A DNA stretch of 64,000 bases. Source: Phymorhynchus buccinoides (taxonomy: Eukaryota > Mollusca > Gastropoda > Neogastropoda > Raphitomidae). The notes under the pieces are model-generated. The model searched no databases. It saw only the letters and a program-made list of their open reading frames with translations, and had not been told where the DNA came from. The position numbers and the translations under genes were made by a program. Positions 38,701-52,456 of the stretch are shown piece after piece. How positions within the stretch are numbered: the first letter of the stretch is position 1; each line of letters begins with the position of its first letter. Where the stretch lies: the NCBI GenBank assembly GCA_017654935.2, contig CM065690.1, positions 34,159,124 to 34,223,123 on the forward strand, in the 5' to 3' direction.

Positions 38701-41700
38701 CTTTCCTTTAAATGACACTTTTCCATTTTGCTGTTTTTATACTTAGATTTGATGGAGTAAACATCCACTGGTTGTTCAAAGAGGTTTTTTTAGGGCTTCA
38801 CATTTATTTATTGATAATAAAGGATTGTTCTGCTGTTTCAGGTTTGTGATCTTCAACAGCACCCTGTCTCACCATGCCCTGGCGACAGTGAAGATCCTGT
38901 GTGTGGTTTGTCAGCTGGCCCCCATACAGTCAGACCTCATCAACCTTTTCACTGCTGATGCTGTAAGTACCACTGCAGTTTGTGCAATCTGCAGCTTTGC
39001 TTCACGTGACCAGGGAAAACGTTAACGTACATTTTGCATGCTTGCACTGGCCAGTCATTGTTAAAATTCAATTATTTTGGTATCGAGTAGCTAGAGTACC
39101 AAGGGGGGTTGCGTGCCACTCAAAATGATGCAAACAATGACGCAAGCATGACGTGATTTCTCTACAATCTGTATAATTTCAGGGGGGGCGTACGCGCATA
39201 CCCAACCAACCTGTTAGTACTCTATGCTATCACATGTTCCCCCCTTTATTATTCAAAAGTAGAGTATGTTTGTGTCGAAACCAACGTTAACTTGAACGTC
39301 ATTACTAAAATTAGCTTCTGATGATTGCTGTTTGCGGAGTAAATTTCGAGTCCTGACACATATTAAGTGGGTTTTTTTGTATTCTAAGATGTTTTTGTTT
39401 TTGCTTGCTTGCTTTTGTAGTTGTTTTGCTTTGTTTCTTTTTCGTTTTTAAATTAATTGTTCTGTTGTGCGCTATGATGCTTGCAGAAAACGAGCCAAGA
39501 GTTGCTGCATGGTTTTGTGGAGTGCCTGGAAAGTGACTGTCCAGAGGAACCGGAGGAGGCCGTGCCAGAAACAGTGTGCCCTGAAGGTATTCTGCTGCAC
39601 TTTGCATTCGGTAGAGCCGCCCAAAAAGAAAGGATTCATAGGATTTCAACAAATACAACAAAAATTCATCTACATGATGCAAAAAGTTTCATGAAAATTT
39701 TCTACTGTAGCTATGCTTTGCATTCGATACAGCGGCCAAAAAAGAAAGGATTCATAGGTTTTCAACAACAATTAATTTACATGATGCAAAAAGTGTCATG
39801 AAAATGTTCTACTGTTGCTATGCTTTGCATTCAGTACAGCCGCCCAAAAAGAAAGGATTCATAGGATTTCATCAACAGCAATTAATTTACATGATGCAAA
39901 AAGTGTCATGAAAATGTTCTACTGTTGCTATGCTTTGCATTCAGTACAGCCGCCCAAAAAGAAAGGATTCATAGGATTTCATCAACAGCAATTAATTTAC
40001 ATGATGCAAAAAGTGTCATGAAAATGTTCTACTGTTGCTATACTGTGCATTCAGTACAGCCGCCCAAAAAGAAAGGATTCATAGGATTTCATCAACAGCA
40101 ATTAATTTACATGATGCAAAAAGTGTCATGAAAATGTTCTACTGTAGCTATACTGTGCATTCAGTACAGCGGCCAAAAAGAAAGGATTCATTGGATTTCA
40201 AAAACAATTCAATCTATTTTAACCATACATTACCAACACTTAAAACATGTGCATTGACTCATAATGACCTGGAACTATACCAAAGACTACAGTAAAGTGA
40301 AAGTAGGGCGTGACGTCATCCCCTGCGCCGGATATGGGGTGCGAGTTATCCCCCCTACATCCGGGCAGGCGAGGCGCGGCCAAAAAGAAAGGATTCATTG
40401 GATTTCAAAAACAATTCATTTACTGCAAAAGATTTCATGTACATTTTCTACTGTTGCTGTACTTTGCATTCAATACAGCGGCAAAAGAAGAAAGGATTCA
40501 TAGGATTTCAACAAACAAAAAAATTCATCTACATGTTGGAAAAAGTTTTATGAATTTTTTTCTACTGTAAATCAACACTGAAAGGATTCCATAGTAATTT
40601 TGGCCTAACATGTACCCGTAATTCACGGATTATAAGCTACTTCGCTATGTAACCTGGACCTCCTTCAAAAATGTAATGATGATAATGATAATACATTGGA
40701 CCCTCCCTTATAAGACTCCCCATTATAAAACTCCCTCCCACTTACCCACCTACTTCTCTGAGACATTGCCCTTCTTTGTAAGTGTTACAATTACCTCCCT
40801 TATACAACTCCCTCCCATTTAACCCTTTCAACGCTAGCCATTCCTCAGCCAAATTTTACCATTAAACTTATCCGTGTAGAGAAAATATTTTTGTCTGCAA
40901 TATTTGGGATTCCTCTGTGACATGCATAAAATAGGGCCTCTCCTTACCTCCCATAATTAAGAACATACGGTCACTGGATACCAGTGGGTACACATGGGTC
41001 TTAAATCATTGTGGTGCCGAGAGGCGACAGTGGCGATGAAAGGGCTAAGACATCGTTTTTCTGATTTTTGAAGGTGTTATAAGGGATGTTCCACTGTAGT
41101 AATATGGGCCACTGGCTGTATCCACCACCGTCATAACTCATGACGATGCCTTGGTTTTTCTCCCCCGCCCCAGAGACGTGGAGCGTGGGCCACGTACAGA
41201 ACCTGAGCCGGCAGTACGTGGTGAGGCTGCTGCTGCAGTGCCTGCAGGCCCCCGCCCCCAACCTGGCACACTGGCTGCTGGGATTCCACGTCCAGAAGCC
41301 CATCGCCAAGACCAGCCTGCAGGACCCAGGTACCATAGCGCTCTGTGTGTATAGTGTAAGAAATAATTAATCAAAGTTAGGTTTAACGTACGTCCCGCTC
41401 GGCTACAAAGAGAGCATGTGGAATGAATCATCAACCAACCGTCATCAAGCCATATATTAAATTAATTAAATATACACTCAAACCCTTATAAGACCCTCTA
41501 TTCCCCCGTGGGTGTGGGTGTGTTATTTTGTACAAATAGTTCCTCCGCCTTCTGGAAATTCTGTGCTTGTAACCTCCTCTATCTGTCACTCTCTTTGACC
41601 CTTTGCTTACTGTCTTCTCTACTACCTTTCTGCCTTACTGGTCCATTTTCCTGCCTTTTTGTACTCCCAGAATTTCTAACAGAACGGGAGTACATTAGAA

Positions 41701-43879
41701 TGGGACGAGAGCTGTGCTTTTTTTTTTAGAAACTTACAAAGATTTTTTCCATCCGAAGACTGACATGCTGAGCCTAACTTTTTCTTAGTTAGGCGCATAA
41801 CAACAGCATGACATTATCTGCGTTCATATGACAGGAAACTGCTTGAGCGATCTTTGAAGAAACCATTCCTCTGAAGCATGACTTACGACTTCCACTTCGT
41901 TGAATTTTACAACCATAGACATTCTTTGTGTGCTGGCTTCGTTGGATCACATCAACTCTCCTCCAAATTGATTGGTTTTCTCTTTCTCCAATAATCACAT
42001 GAGACACTTTTTATGCTATTTGTTTGAGTACCTTTTTGCGCTATTTCTATCATCCCTCTGTTTTTTTCAGTACGTTTTTAACCACTCAGAAGTACATGAT
42101 GGGGGAAAACAAACTTTTCTTGTGTGAGCAGGTGTGATGGGGCAGCCGCGCACGTGCCTGCACGCCATACTGAACACGCTTCAACGAGGTGTGGAGGCTG
42201 GGGGAGGAGGGGGGTATGGGGGAGGCCCCCAGTGCCTGCAGGACACGCCTCGCCTGGCGGAGCTGGCCTACCAGCTGGTGTATCAGCTGTGCGCCCAGCG
42301 CGACACCTCCGCGCCCACCCTGCGCTACCTGCGCACCACCCACGACTTCCTTTTCCAGCAGCTCAGGCACCTGCCCTTCGAGCAGAGCGAATACAGTGAG
42401 TATGGCACAGGCATGGAAACAGCACCACCCACGACTTCCTCTTCCAGCAGCTCAGGCACCTGCCCTTCGAGCAGAGCGAATACAGTGAGTATGGCACAGG
42501 CATGGAAACAGCACCACCCACGACTTCCTCTTCCAGCAGCTCAGGCACCTGCCCTTCGAGCAGAGCGAATACAGTGAGTATGGCACAGGCATGGAAACAG
42601 CACCACCCACGACTTCCTCTTCCAGCAGCTCAGGCACCTGCCCTTCGAGCAGAGCGAATATAGTGAGTATGGCACAGGCATGGAAACAGCACCACCCACG
42701 ACTTCCTCTTCCAGCAGCTCAGGCACCTGCCCTTCGAGCAGAGCGAATATAGTGAGTATGGCACAGGCATGGAAACAGCACCACCCACGACTTCCTCTTC
42801 CAGCAGCTCAGGCACCTGCCCTTCGAGCAGAGCGAATATAGTGAGTATGGCACAGGCATGGAAACAGCTCCGCTTGTCCCCACTTCCAAAATGCTCAGGC
42901 ACCTGCCCTTCGAGCAGAGCGAATATAGTGAGTATGGCAAGGCACGGAAACAGCTCCGCTAGTCCCCACCGAAAATGTCATAATTGAAGGAATCTCCGCC
43001 TGAAAGCTCATTATCAGCAAATTCGGCAGAGGTTGATGTTGGGTATGGACGGAAGTTGTAGCCGTGTACTACATGGTGCTTAGCTGTTTGTCTGCTGACT
43101 AATATTGAACAAGAAATAATTATTATAAGATTAGTCATAGCAATATTGTTTCCCTGAGAGGATTGCATCAATCTAAGATTAAAACCATACAGCAAAAATC
43201 TAAACCCGCCTCTTGAATCAAGAGGTTAATATCTACTGCTATAGTCTCAGACTTACATTTTAAGCCCAGTGTATGCATGAAGCCCCTGACTTTGTTTTTA
43301 ACAGGAGTGTCGGTGGCACCTCACCAGGCGTGGCTGCTGAAGACGGTGGCCATTGAGCTCAGGCTGACCTCCCTCAACCGACAGCGCTCCCACTGCCAGC
43401 GCCTGATACGTCTGCTTCTGGGGGACGATGATGATGATGAGCAGACCCAAGGTGGGTGAGAAAATGTTGGGTGTGAAGTGGGGAAGGCCAAGGGCTTTTG
43501 TAGTTTTTGTCTTCATGAATATTTATGCTGTCTTTTTTAACTAGTCACTGTTGTCTTGAATATATGTTTGCTTTTGTTGTTGGTTTTCGCTTTTGAATTA
43601 TGAAAACCCTGATGTGTACTTTTTTCTGTCTGATCTGTATTTATTATTATTTATTAGGTACTTTATAGTCACAGAGGCATCTCTGTGAAAATCGGGTTGC
43701 TCCCACCTGGAGAGCACGTCGCAGCCAGAGGCGCGCCACCGGTCATTTTGTGGGTTTTTTTTTGTGCATGCGATTTTTTGTGTGTGATTGATGAGGAAGG
43801 AAAGGGGGGTGGTAAATTTTGACCAAATAACAACTTTTTCGTTGCCACTGGGTTTAGCGTGTTGTAAGTGCATGAGCAC

Positions 43880-43913
<34 letters not shown>

Positions 43914-46900
43914 TGACAGAAATGCTGTGTACTGATATGTTAGTCTTTTTACACCGTCATTGTCCGATTCTCACTATAATTAGTATAAATAGTATTGTTA
44001 TATTTAAGAAAAGTAACAATGTACCGATTGTATTACATCACTTATCGTTACTCCAGAAAACACAATGATAATGTTGTATGATTTGAAATGCAGTGACAAT
44101 ATGGTGTCTCCTCGGTTGGTTGCCTCCTGACGGTCTAACATAGATTCGCTCCCCTTGAACTGCTGGTCTCAGATTCTGCAACCTGAACAAGCCGGGGTGT
44201 GGCTGCGAATTGGGATGCGAGATGAGCAGCGTGGGAGCAACGCCACTGTACGGCCCAGAAGATGGGACAGCACAAAAAAAAAAGAAGAAATATCACCATC
44301 TTGCACAGTATGTAGATTTTGCAGTGATTGCTGCTGAACGGTCAGTGCCTTTGCTGTTCCAGTGTTGCGTCCTGTGGGTCTTGACGAAGGGGACGTTCCT
44401 GGCTGGGACATTGACCAGTCACGTCTGGCTGCTTCTTCTGCTCTGGCCGGTGAGAATCCAGTAATCTTAGACTACTGTAGATTTCTGGGATAATTTATTG
44501 ATGTCTGGCATTGTAAACTTGCCAAATAGGTGAGCCATGTTGTCAGTATTCATTAACCCCTTGACTGTCACCAACGTACCTGATGACATCAATGATGATG
44601 TCATCAGATGAAGAGGAATAACCCTGATATGCTGGCTTTTGCTCTTGCACAATCAAGAGATCTATATCCCCAGACCATTTTTTTCCAGACTGTCTCTATC
44701 AGTTGTCTTTTTTATGGCATGGCTTGCCCAATGATTTTTTTCTTTAATTTTCTCTGGCAGTTAAGGGGTTAATATGCAGGACTGTTTTACGTTTAGCCCA
44801 TTCCCTGCCCAGTCCCATGTCTACTACATGGTTTATGATGTCATTGATGATGTTATAACTTATGATGTCATAGTCCTGGAAATATGTTGTTTGGTTTAGA
44901 CAAGTCCGGAAAGATATATCTAGACCATTTTCTCACATTGAGTCTAACTTATGTCTTTTACATTTTATAATAAGAAAATCAATAATTTATCTGTTTTCCT
45001 CTGGCAGTGAAGGGGTTAAGCTGTAGCAGTGCTTTAGTTTGCTCAGACGTTTTCTTTTACTCTTTTAGCTCACAGAAGTGGGTAGCTAACTAAACCACAC
45101 CTTTGCACATAATATGCATTCTGTCAAACCTGGTTAACATGCACTGTGCAGGCAAACAGATGAGGAGCAAACTGCTGTCCCTCCTGGACACGGTCTCCTT
45201 CTCCTACCAGTTCCCGCCGGAGCTTCAGCTGCAGTTCTTCAACCCCAAGGTGATGGAGGGGGTGCTGAGCAGCCACGAGGTGGGCGACGGGGGGGAGGGT
45301 CCCGCCTACTACGACGTCAGGGCCATCCGACGCCTGCTGATGTCCGAGGTGGACAGTCAGCAAGGGCCTTTGATGGCTGGACAGAGGCCACTGATCCTGG
45401 AGGTGAGGCCTGGGAGAGGGGCATGTTTCTGTTGATGTCTGTGCAATATCAGGCATCAGAATTGTCAGAGGATTTCAGAGGATTAAGAATTTCTGACTTA
45501 GGATTGGCTTCTCTTGTCAGAGGTTTTGCCTTTTTATTCTATGTTATCCTTTGTGTCAGCAACAAAAAAAAGTGATTTTTCACTAAATGCCTCTGCAACT
45601 AGGGTTATCAAACGAAGGCATGGACAGTTTGAGTGATACTCGCTACTGGTCAGTGCTGACAAAGGGGCACTTCAGTGATCTTGAATGAAAGGCAGCCATT
45701 TATTTCTCCATGCCAATAGGGTTATTGGTACGAAGTGCAAAATTTCCCAGTTGTCGAAGGTTTGGTCAGTAAGTTGCAGCTTGCATGTACGCCCACCAGA
45801 GGTTGTGCCTTTTTATTCAGTGTTATCTTTGCAAAAGGTGTTCGTTGCAGACCCACTATAGTAAGCCTTTTTGGTGATGTTGGGAACTGATTTCAGTGTT
45901 GTCCCTTCACAGTCTGGGGCCTTGATGGTCCTTGTACCACTGATTTCAGAGGATTGGACTTGAGACTATTCTGATGCCTGATTATGATTATGAAAAGAAG
46001 ATCAAAAAACCTTTCTACACCTATTGTGGACATGCATTTCCATTTGTTTGGTACTTTATAGTCTTAGATGCGTCTGTGAAATGCGGTTGCTCTCACCAGG
46101 AAAGCGCGTCATAGCCAGAGGCGCCCATCCATTTTATTTCTTTGCATACGGTTTTTGTGTGACTGATGAGGAAGAAAGGGTGGGTGGGTAAATTTGGACC
46201 AAATGACAACTTTTTCGTTGCTACGTGATTAGACGGACTGTCTAGGCTGTCTATGGTCAAGAAATCGGTGATGTGGGGTAACTTAAATAAAATGGCAGTA
46301 AAATATACTGTTTGCAAAACCAGAATACTGAAAAAGAATGACCTGACTGTCCTAGAGACTGATTTAAGGTTTGCGGTGGCTATTGGTACATGATTTTACT
46401 GGAAGCCTCACATATAATATCTCAGTGGCCCGAGCATTTCCTCCCACTTAACTCTAATCTAGATAGCCAAACAGACAGACACTGGGAGACAGCCAGACCC
46501 CTGTGTGTGTGTGTGTGTGTGTTAGTGCTCCCAGTCGTCCCGCAAAACAAGGGGTCCCAGGGACTCCTTCACTTACAGTATAGAGGGTCCTAGAGGCGGT
46601 ATAGAGGGTCCCAGTGGCATTGCGAATGCTAAAAAGAATTTCTAGTGCATCCCTGGGACCCCCTGCACATACGTTTAGAGGGTCCTTTAGAATTTTAGTA
46701 CTTCATAGACCCCCAAATGGGGTCCCTGGGAGCCCTGGCATGGGCACATTCATTTGATATTGTAGGTCTGTGGGGTTTCCATTGGTTTCTGTTTACCTGG
46801 GACTGGTTCTGATGCAGGTTGTTGTGATGGGGTTTGGGGGGTGGGGGGATGTAGTCGATGACGGGACTGGTTTTCCAAATCCCTATCACAGTCACTGAAA

Positions 46901-49900
46901 AAGAACGTATTGCAAAGCTATCTGTCACTGTCCATGACCCGCAGGAGGTGGAGAAGCTGCTGGAGGTGGTGGTGGAGAGGAACAGCACGCGGGAAGGGGT
47001 GCACAGACAGCGCCAGAACTTCGAGGCCTGGCGCCAGGTCACCGAGGTGCTGCTCACTGCATGCCCAGAGGATTTCCTGTCAGGGGAACGGCGCCAGACT
47101 CTCCTCTTTGAGCTCTTGCAGGAGCTGCTTTGCAAGGTGAGCAAGGGTACATAGTTGGTTGATGCAGGGATCACCACCAAATGTTTTTTGGTTTTGCTTC
47201 GATGTAATCTTTTTAGGTTTCCAGAATCAAACACATGAATTAGTCCGATCTGCAGATGATTATCGACATTCAACATTAGAAAAAGCTGAGCATTTGTAAG
47301 GTATGCCATGATCTAACAATTTCAGTTCATGCCAAAAGATCCTCATCTGCAGATGATTATCAACTTTTGAAAAAGCTGAAAGTTTGTCAGATCTGCCATG
47401 ATCTAACAATTTCAGTTCATGCCAAAAGATCCTCAAAAAATGTTTTGCTTTTCAACATGCGTTTTAACATTTTTTAAAAATCATTGCAATGCAGTTTATC
47501 ATTTATTATTATATGTCCCCTACAGGTATCTGAGGAAGAATCCCTACCAGAATCCACAGCCCCGGTGTCCGGAGTCATCCTGACCCTGACGGCCCAGCTG
47601 CGGCAGTGTTTCCTCAGTGAGCGCCTGCCCTCCCCCTCCTCCTCCTCCCCCCCTCACCACCCCCACTCCCGGTCGGCCCAGGCCCAGACCCAGCAGTCCT
47701 CCACTTACGTCAGTCTGCTGGACCGCAGCGCCATGTTGGGCCAGGGACCGTTAGCGTCGTCCATGTCCATGTCGGGCCAGCCTTCGCCCTGGAGTCAGGG
47801 AGCCTCCTCCAAGACCCTGTTTGCCTCCTCCTTGCAGATCGTGCTCAAGGGCCTGATTGAGTACATTCTGAGCTGTCGTGAGTAGGGGTAGGGACAGGGG
47901 TGTCTTGCCTTTGGTGTGTTTTCAGTTTTTGTGATTGGTTTGTGTTTACAGTTTCATTTGCTTTCCTTCCCTCTGTATCTTATGTGTTTGGGTTTACGGT
48001 TTCATTTGCTTTCCTTCCCTCTTTATCTTATGTGTTTTGGTTTACGGTTTCATTTGCTTTCCTTCCCTCTGTATCTTATGTGTTTTGGTTTACGGTTTCA
48101 TTTGCTTTCCTTCCCTCTTTATCTTATGTGTTTTGGTTTACGGTTTTTGCTTTCCTTCCCTCTTTATCTTATGTGTTTTGGTTTACTTCCCTCTCCTTCC
48201 CTCTTTATCTTATGTGTTTTGGTTTACGGTTTCATTTGCTTTCCTTCCCTCTTTATCTTATGTGTTTTGGTTTACGGTTTCATTTGCTTTCCTTCCCTCT
48301 TTATCTTATGTGTTTTGGTTTACGGTTTCATTTGCTTTCCTTCCCTCTTTATCTTATGTGTTTTGGTTTACGGTTCATTTGCTTTCCTTCCCTCTTTATC
48401 TTATGTGTTTTGGTTTACGGTTAATTTGCTTTCCTTCCCTCTTTATCTTATGTGTTTTGGTTTACGGTTCATTTGCTTTCCTTCCCTCTTTATCTTATGT
48501 GTTTTGGTTTACGGTTCATTTGCTTTCCTTCCCTCTTTATCTTATGTGTTTTGGTTTACGGTTCATTTGCTTTCCTTCCCTCTTTATCTTATGTGTTTTG
48601 GTTTACGGTTCATTTGCTTTCCTTCCCTCTTTATCTTATGTGTTTTGGTTTACGGTTCATTTGCTTTCCTTCCCTCTTTATCTTATGTGTTTTGGTTTAC
48701 GGTTCATTTGCTTTCCTTCCCTCTTTATCTTATGTGTTTTGGTTTACGGTTCATTTGCTTTCCTTCCCTCTTTATCTTATGTGTTTTGGTTTACGGTTCA
48801 TTTGCTTTCCTTCCCTCTTTAGGAGCAAGAACATATCTTATGTGTTTTGGTTTACGGTTTGTTATTAAATATCGCTTTCCTTCCCTCTTTATCTTATGTG
48901 TTTTGGTTTACGTTCAATTTGCTTTCCTTCCCTCTTTATCTTATGTGTTTTGGTTTACGGTTGTTTCAATTTGCTTTCACTTCCCTCTGGTATCTTATGT
49001 GTTTTGAAATTTATATTTGTTGTACGATATCAGTTAATTTGCTTTCCTTGGGACCCTCTTTATCTTATGTGTTTTGGTTTACAGGATTGTGTTTCAATTT
49101 TATCTTCCGCTCATAACTGGGACCCGCATTCCCTCTTTATCTTATGTTTATATTTGTGCATTGTGGTTAGCTTCCACGGTTTACATGATTTATCTTCCGC
49201 TCATAACTCCTTGGGACACCACATTTGAACAATCATTTAAGAGAGAGATTGTTATCATATTGCTTTTATTCATGTTTATTGAAATTTATATTTGAAATGC
49301 ATGGTTGGGTTAGCTTCCAACTAATACTGATTTACAGGACAATTGTTTCAATGATTTATCTTCTCATAACTGGGACACCACATACACGCACAGTGAAGAC
49401 CTCTTTATCTTATGTGTTTTGGTTTACGGTTTGCGCTCATAACCAAGCATTGCTTTTCCTTCCCTCAAAAAATAGTGATCTTATGTGTTTTGGTTTAGCA
49501 AAACTTGGTTTGCGCTCATTTGATTAAAAATTCGGCATACAAGCTTTCACTGTCCCTCTCTATAGGCGGCTATCTTATGTGTTTTGAAAGTTTACGGTTG
49601 TTATGAGCGCATTTGCTTTCCTTCCCACAGTCTGGGGTAGTATCTTATGTGTTATTGGTTTGCACAAAATGGATGTCACGGTTTTTTGCGAGTTTTTTAA
49701 AACTAAAAGCAAGTGAAAAGGTTTAAAGCCTTTCCTTCCCTCAACATTAAGTACTATCAATTATGTGTTTACCCAGTACCGGTTTACGGTTTTGGTTTAC
49801 GGTTCATTTGCTTTCCTTCCCTCTTTATCTTATGTGTTTTGGTTTACGGTTCATTTGCTTTCCTTCCCTCTTTATCTTATGTGTTTTGGTTTACGGTTCA

Positions 49901-52378
49901 TTCGCTTTCCTTCCCTCTTTATCTTTACGGTTTCATTTGTTTCCTTCCCTCTGTATCTTATGCGTTTTGGTTTACACATTTGCTTTCCTTCCCTCTTTAT
50001 CTTCTGTCAGCCTGTCTGAGCGAACACTGTTGCGAATGGGCCATCTTTAATTCTCTTGCTTTCTCTTTTTCCTACTCCCATCATCGCCCTTTACTCAAAC
50101 TGTGCATGTGTGTGTGTTTAGACTTATTGCTGTGACGGGTGGGGAATTTTGGTAGGGAGGGATATATGTATGTGTAATTGACGGCTTTGTGGTTGATTAT
50201 TGGATTTTTGTAATTTTAAACATTTTTAGTTTTAACAGTGTTTGATTTTCCGTGGCATAATTTTTAATAGCAGAGTTAGAATTTTCTTTCTAAAAATGCA
50301 TAGAGATCACAGATAATTCCTTCTACATAATCCACACCACTCAGTTTCCTTTGGTTACCCACAAATCGAGCTTTCAAAGGTGGTCATTTTTACCTGGATT
50401 TTTGTTGGCCAGGTGTGATTCCCATTCAAATTCCCCCAAATTCAAAACGAGACAGCACTTTGAAGCAGCCGCCAGAAAAAAATCAAGGGACTTAATTTTG
50501 CTGGGTCAGTGTATCTTTAATGCTTTAATTGATCAATGCCACAAATGCTTTGTGTCGAATCTTACTCTATGGCCTAACAAAGGAAGATACATAACTCTAA
50601 TCTTCTTTAACCCTTTCGTCGCCAGCCATTTTTCAGCAACAAAAAAAATCAAAGAAAAAAAAAGTATCTGCAATATTGGGGATTCCTCTGTGACATGTAT
50701 AAAGTGAGGCCTATCCTTACCTCCCAAAATTATGAAAATAGGCTCTTTGGGATAACAGACCCTGGTTTGAGGCCTTTTCGTGACATGGGTGTTAAATCAT
50801 TGTGGTGCTAAAATGCGACATTGGCGGTGAAAGGGTTAAATCGGTGGTATGCATCTTAACTTTAGGGAACAAAAATAACCCAAAACAGACAAACTAATAT
50901 GGAAAACATTTTAAAATATCTTTGATATTTAGATTATACATAACATGAATTTGCCTTGATTTCATATGATAGAAGGGATGGGGAAGGTGCAAGCTGGAGA
51001 AATATGACGTCACGCTCATAAGATAACGCCTAACTCATTTTACAGTGTTTTGAGAAAAACGCAAAAAATGTCTTGCGGCCAGGTCAGAAAAGAGAACGGC
51101 ATATTTGCAACGTATCTATGGTGATCACTTCCGCTTTTCCAGGTGCTTCTGTACTTTCTGTCATGATAGATACCAGTCAGCCGATGTCCTATGCATGCTT
51201 ACTACAAAATTGCCTAACTCTGAGTTAGGTATTTTTCTTACGAGCGTGACGATGAGTAGGTGGACTCATAATTCTATATTTTCTCTTCAGAAGTCTAAAG
51301 AAAAAAATAATACGATATGGCTCCCTGAGGAGCAGCCAAAAGGACACTGTATACAGTCAAACCTCTATTTTAAATCTTCAAAAAAGTCAGGAAAAATCAA
51401 TCAAATTGGAAAAGGTCTTATAACGGAGGTCGTTTTAATAGAAGGAATTCAACATCCGTTCCCCCCAAAATCAGTCTTAAATGAGGGGAGGTCTTTTAAT
51501 AGAGGTTTGACTGTGCCACCAAACCTGTTTACCCATAAGATTTCACCATATTTTGTACAGATATCTGACATGGTAAATGAGGGAAAATAATTATGTTGAA
51601 ATAGTGAGCGAAAAAAATCTCATTTCTGTACATTGCCTGATTACTGAAACTGGTGCATTCTCTGTGTGTGTGTGTTGCTTGTAAATAATGGATGACACTT
51701 TTGTCATAGTATTTGTGTAAGTTGTTATGAAAATGTATGCATGTTTGCACTCTTTTTTTTAAACTTTCCTGTTGGAGTACTCCTATTTTGTGAAAAATAC
51801 ACTTATTTTGGATTTCGAATGCATGAAGCCCGATTTCAGGGTAAACCGATCTGTGCTACATCAGGCATGGGAATTTAAAAAATTGAAATTGTTACTAAAT
51901 ACTTCGTTTTTGTTACTAAATACTTCAATTGGGGGGCTTTTCAGAGTTTTTTGTCTCTGACAATTCCCATGCCTGTACATTGTGGTGTGCCTGATTTGCA
52001 GGGAGTGGTCTGCAGCGTGTGCGTGTCAACCTGTACGGAGCCCTGCTGTACTACCTGCAGATCGCGCAGAAACCTGCCGCTGTTGCTCACCTGTCAGAAG
52101 GTAACTACATGTGTCAACATTTTCACACCTTGGTTGCATTGCTTGAGAGGTGTATGTCTTATCTGCCGCAGAGATGTGACCATCATTTGTTTTATAGATT
52201 ATGTAAAAAATTATGTGGTATTGAGGAAAAAATGTCTCCATAAAAAAAAAGTGGTTTTCCCCTTCCCAGCCGAGAACTAGTTTTTTTTAGTTTTTTAAAA
52301 TTCTGTTTCCTTTACTTGATTTTTCCTATTGATTCTAAGCCAATCTGATAGATTGTATGTGTATTCACTTTCTCTTTC

Positions 52379-52456
<78 letters not shown>

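Noticed and set aside
46695..47309. 204-aa minus-strand frame over exon 25
   Set aside because: Antisense of a conserved NUP205 exon plus a MITE; no recognisable domain.
47916..49007. 363-aa open frame with repeated hydrophobic segments
   Set aside because: It is the 47-48-bp minisatellite of intron 26; all three forward frames are open because the unit lacks stops.
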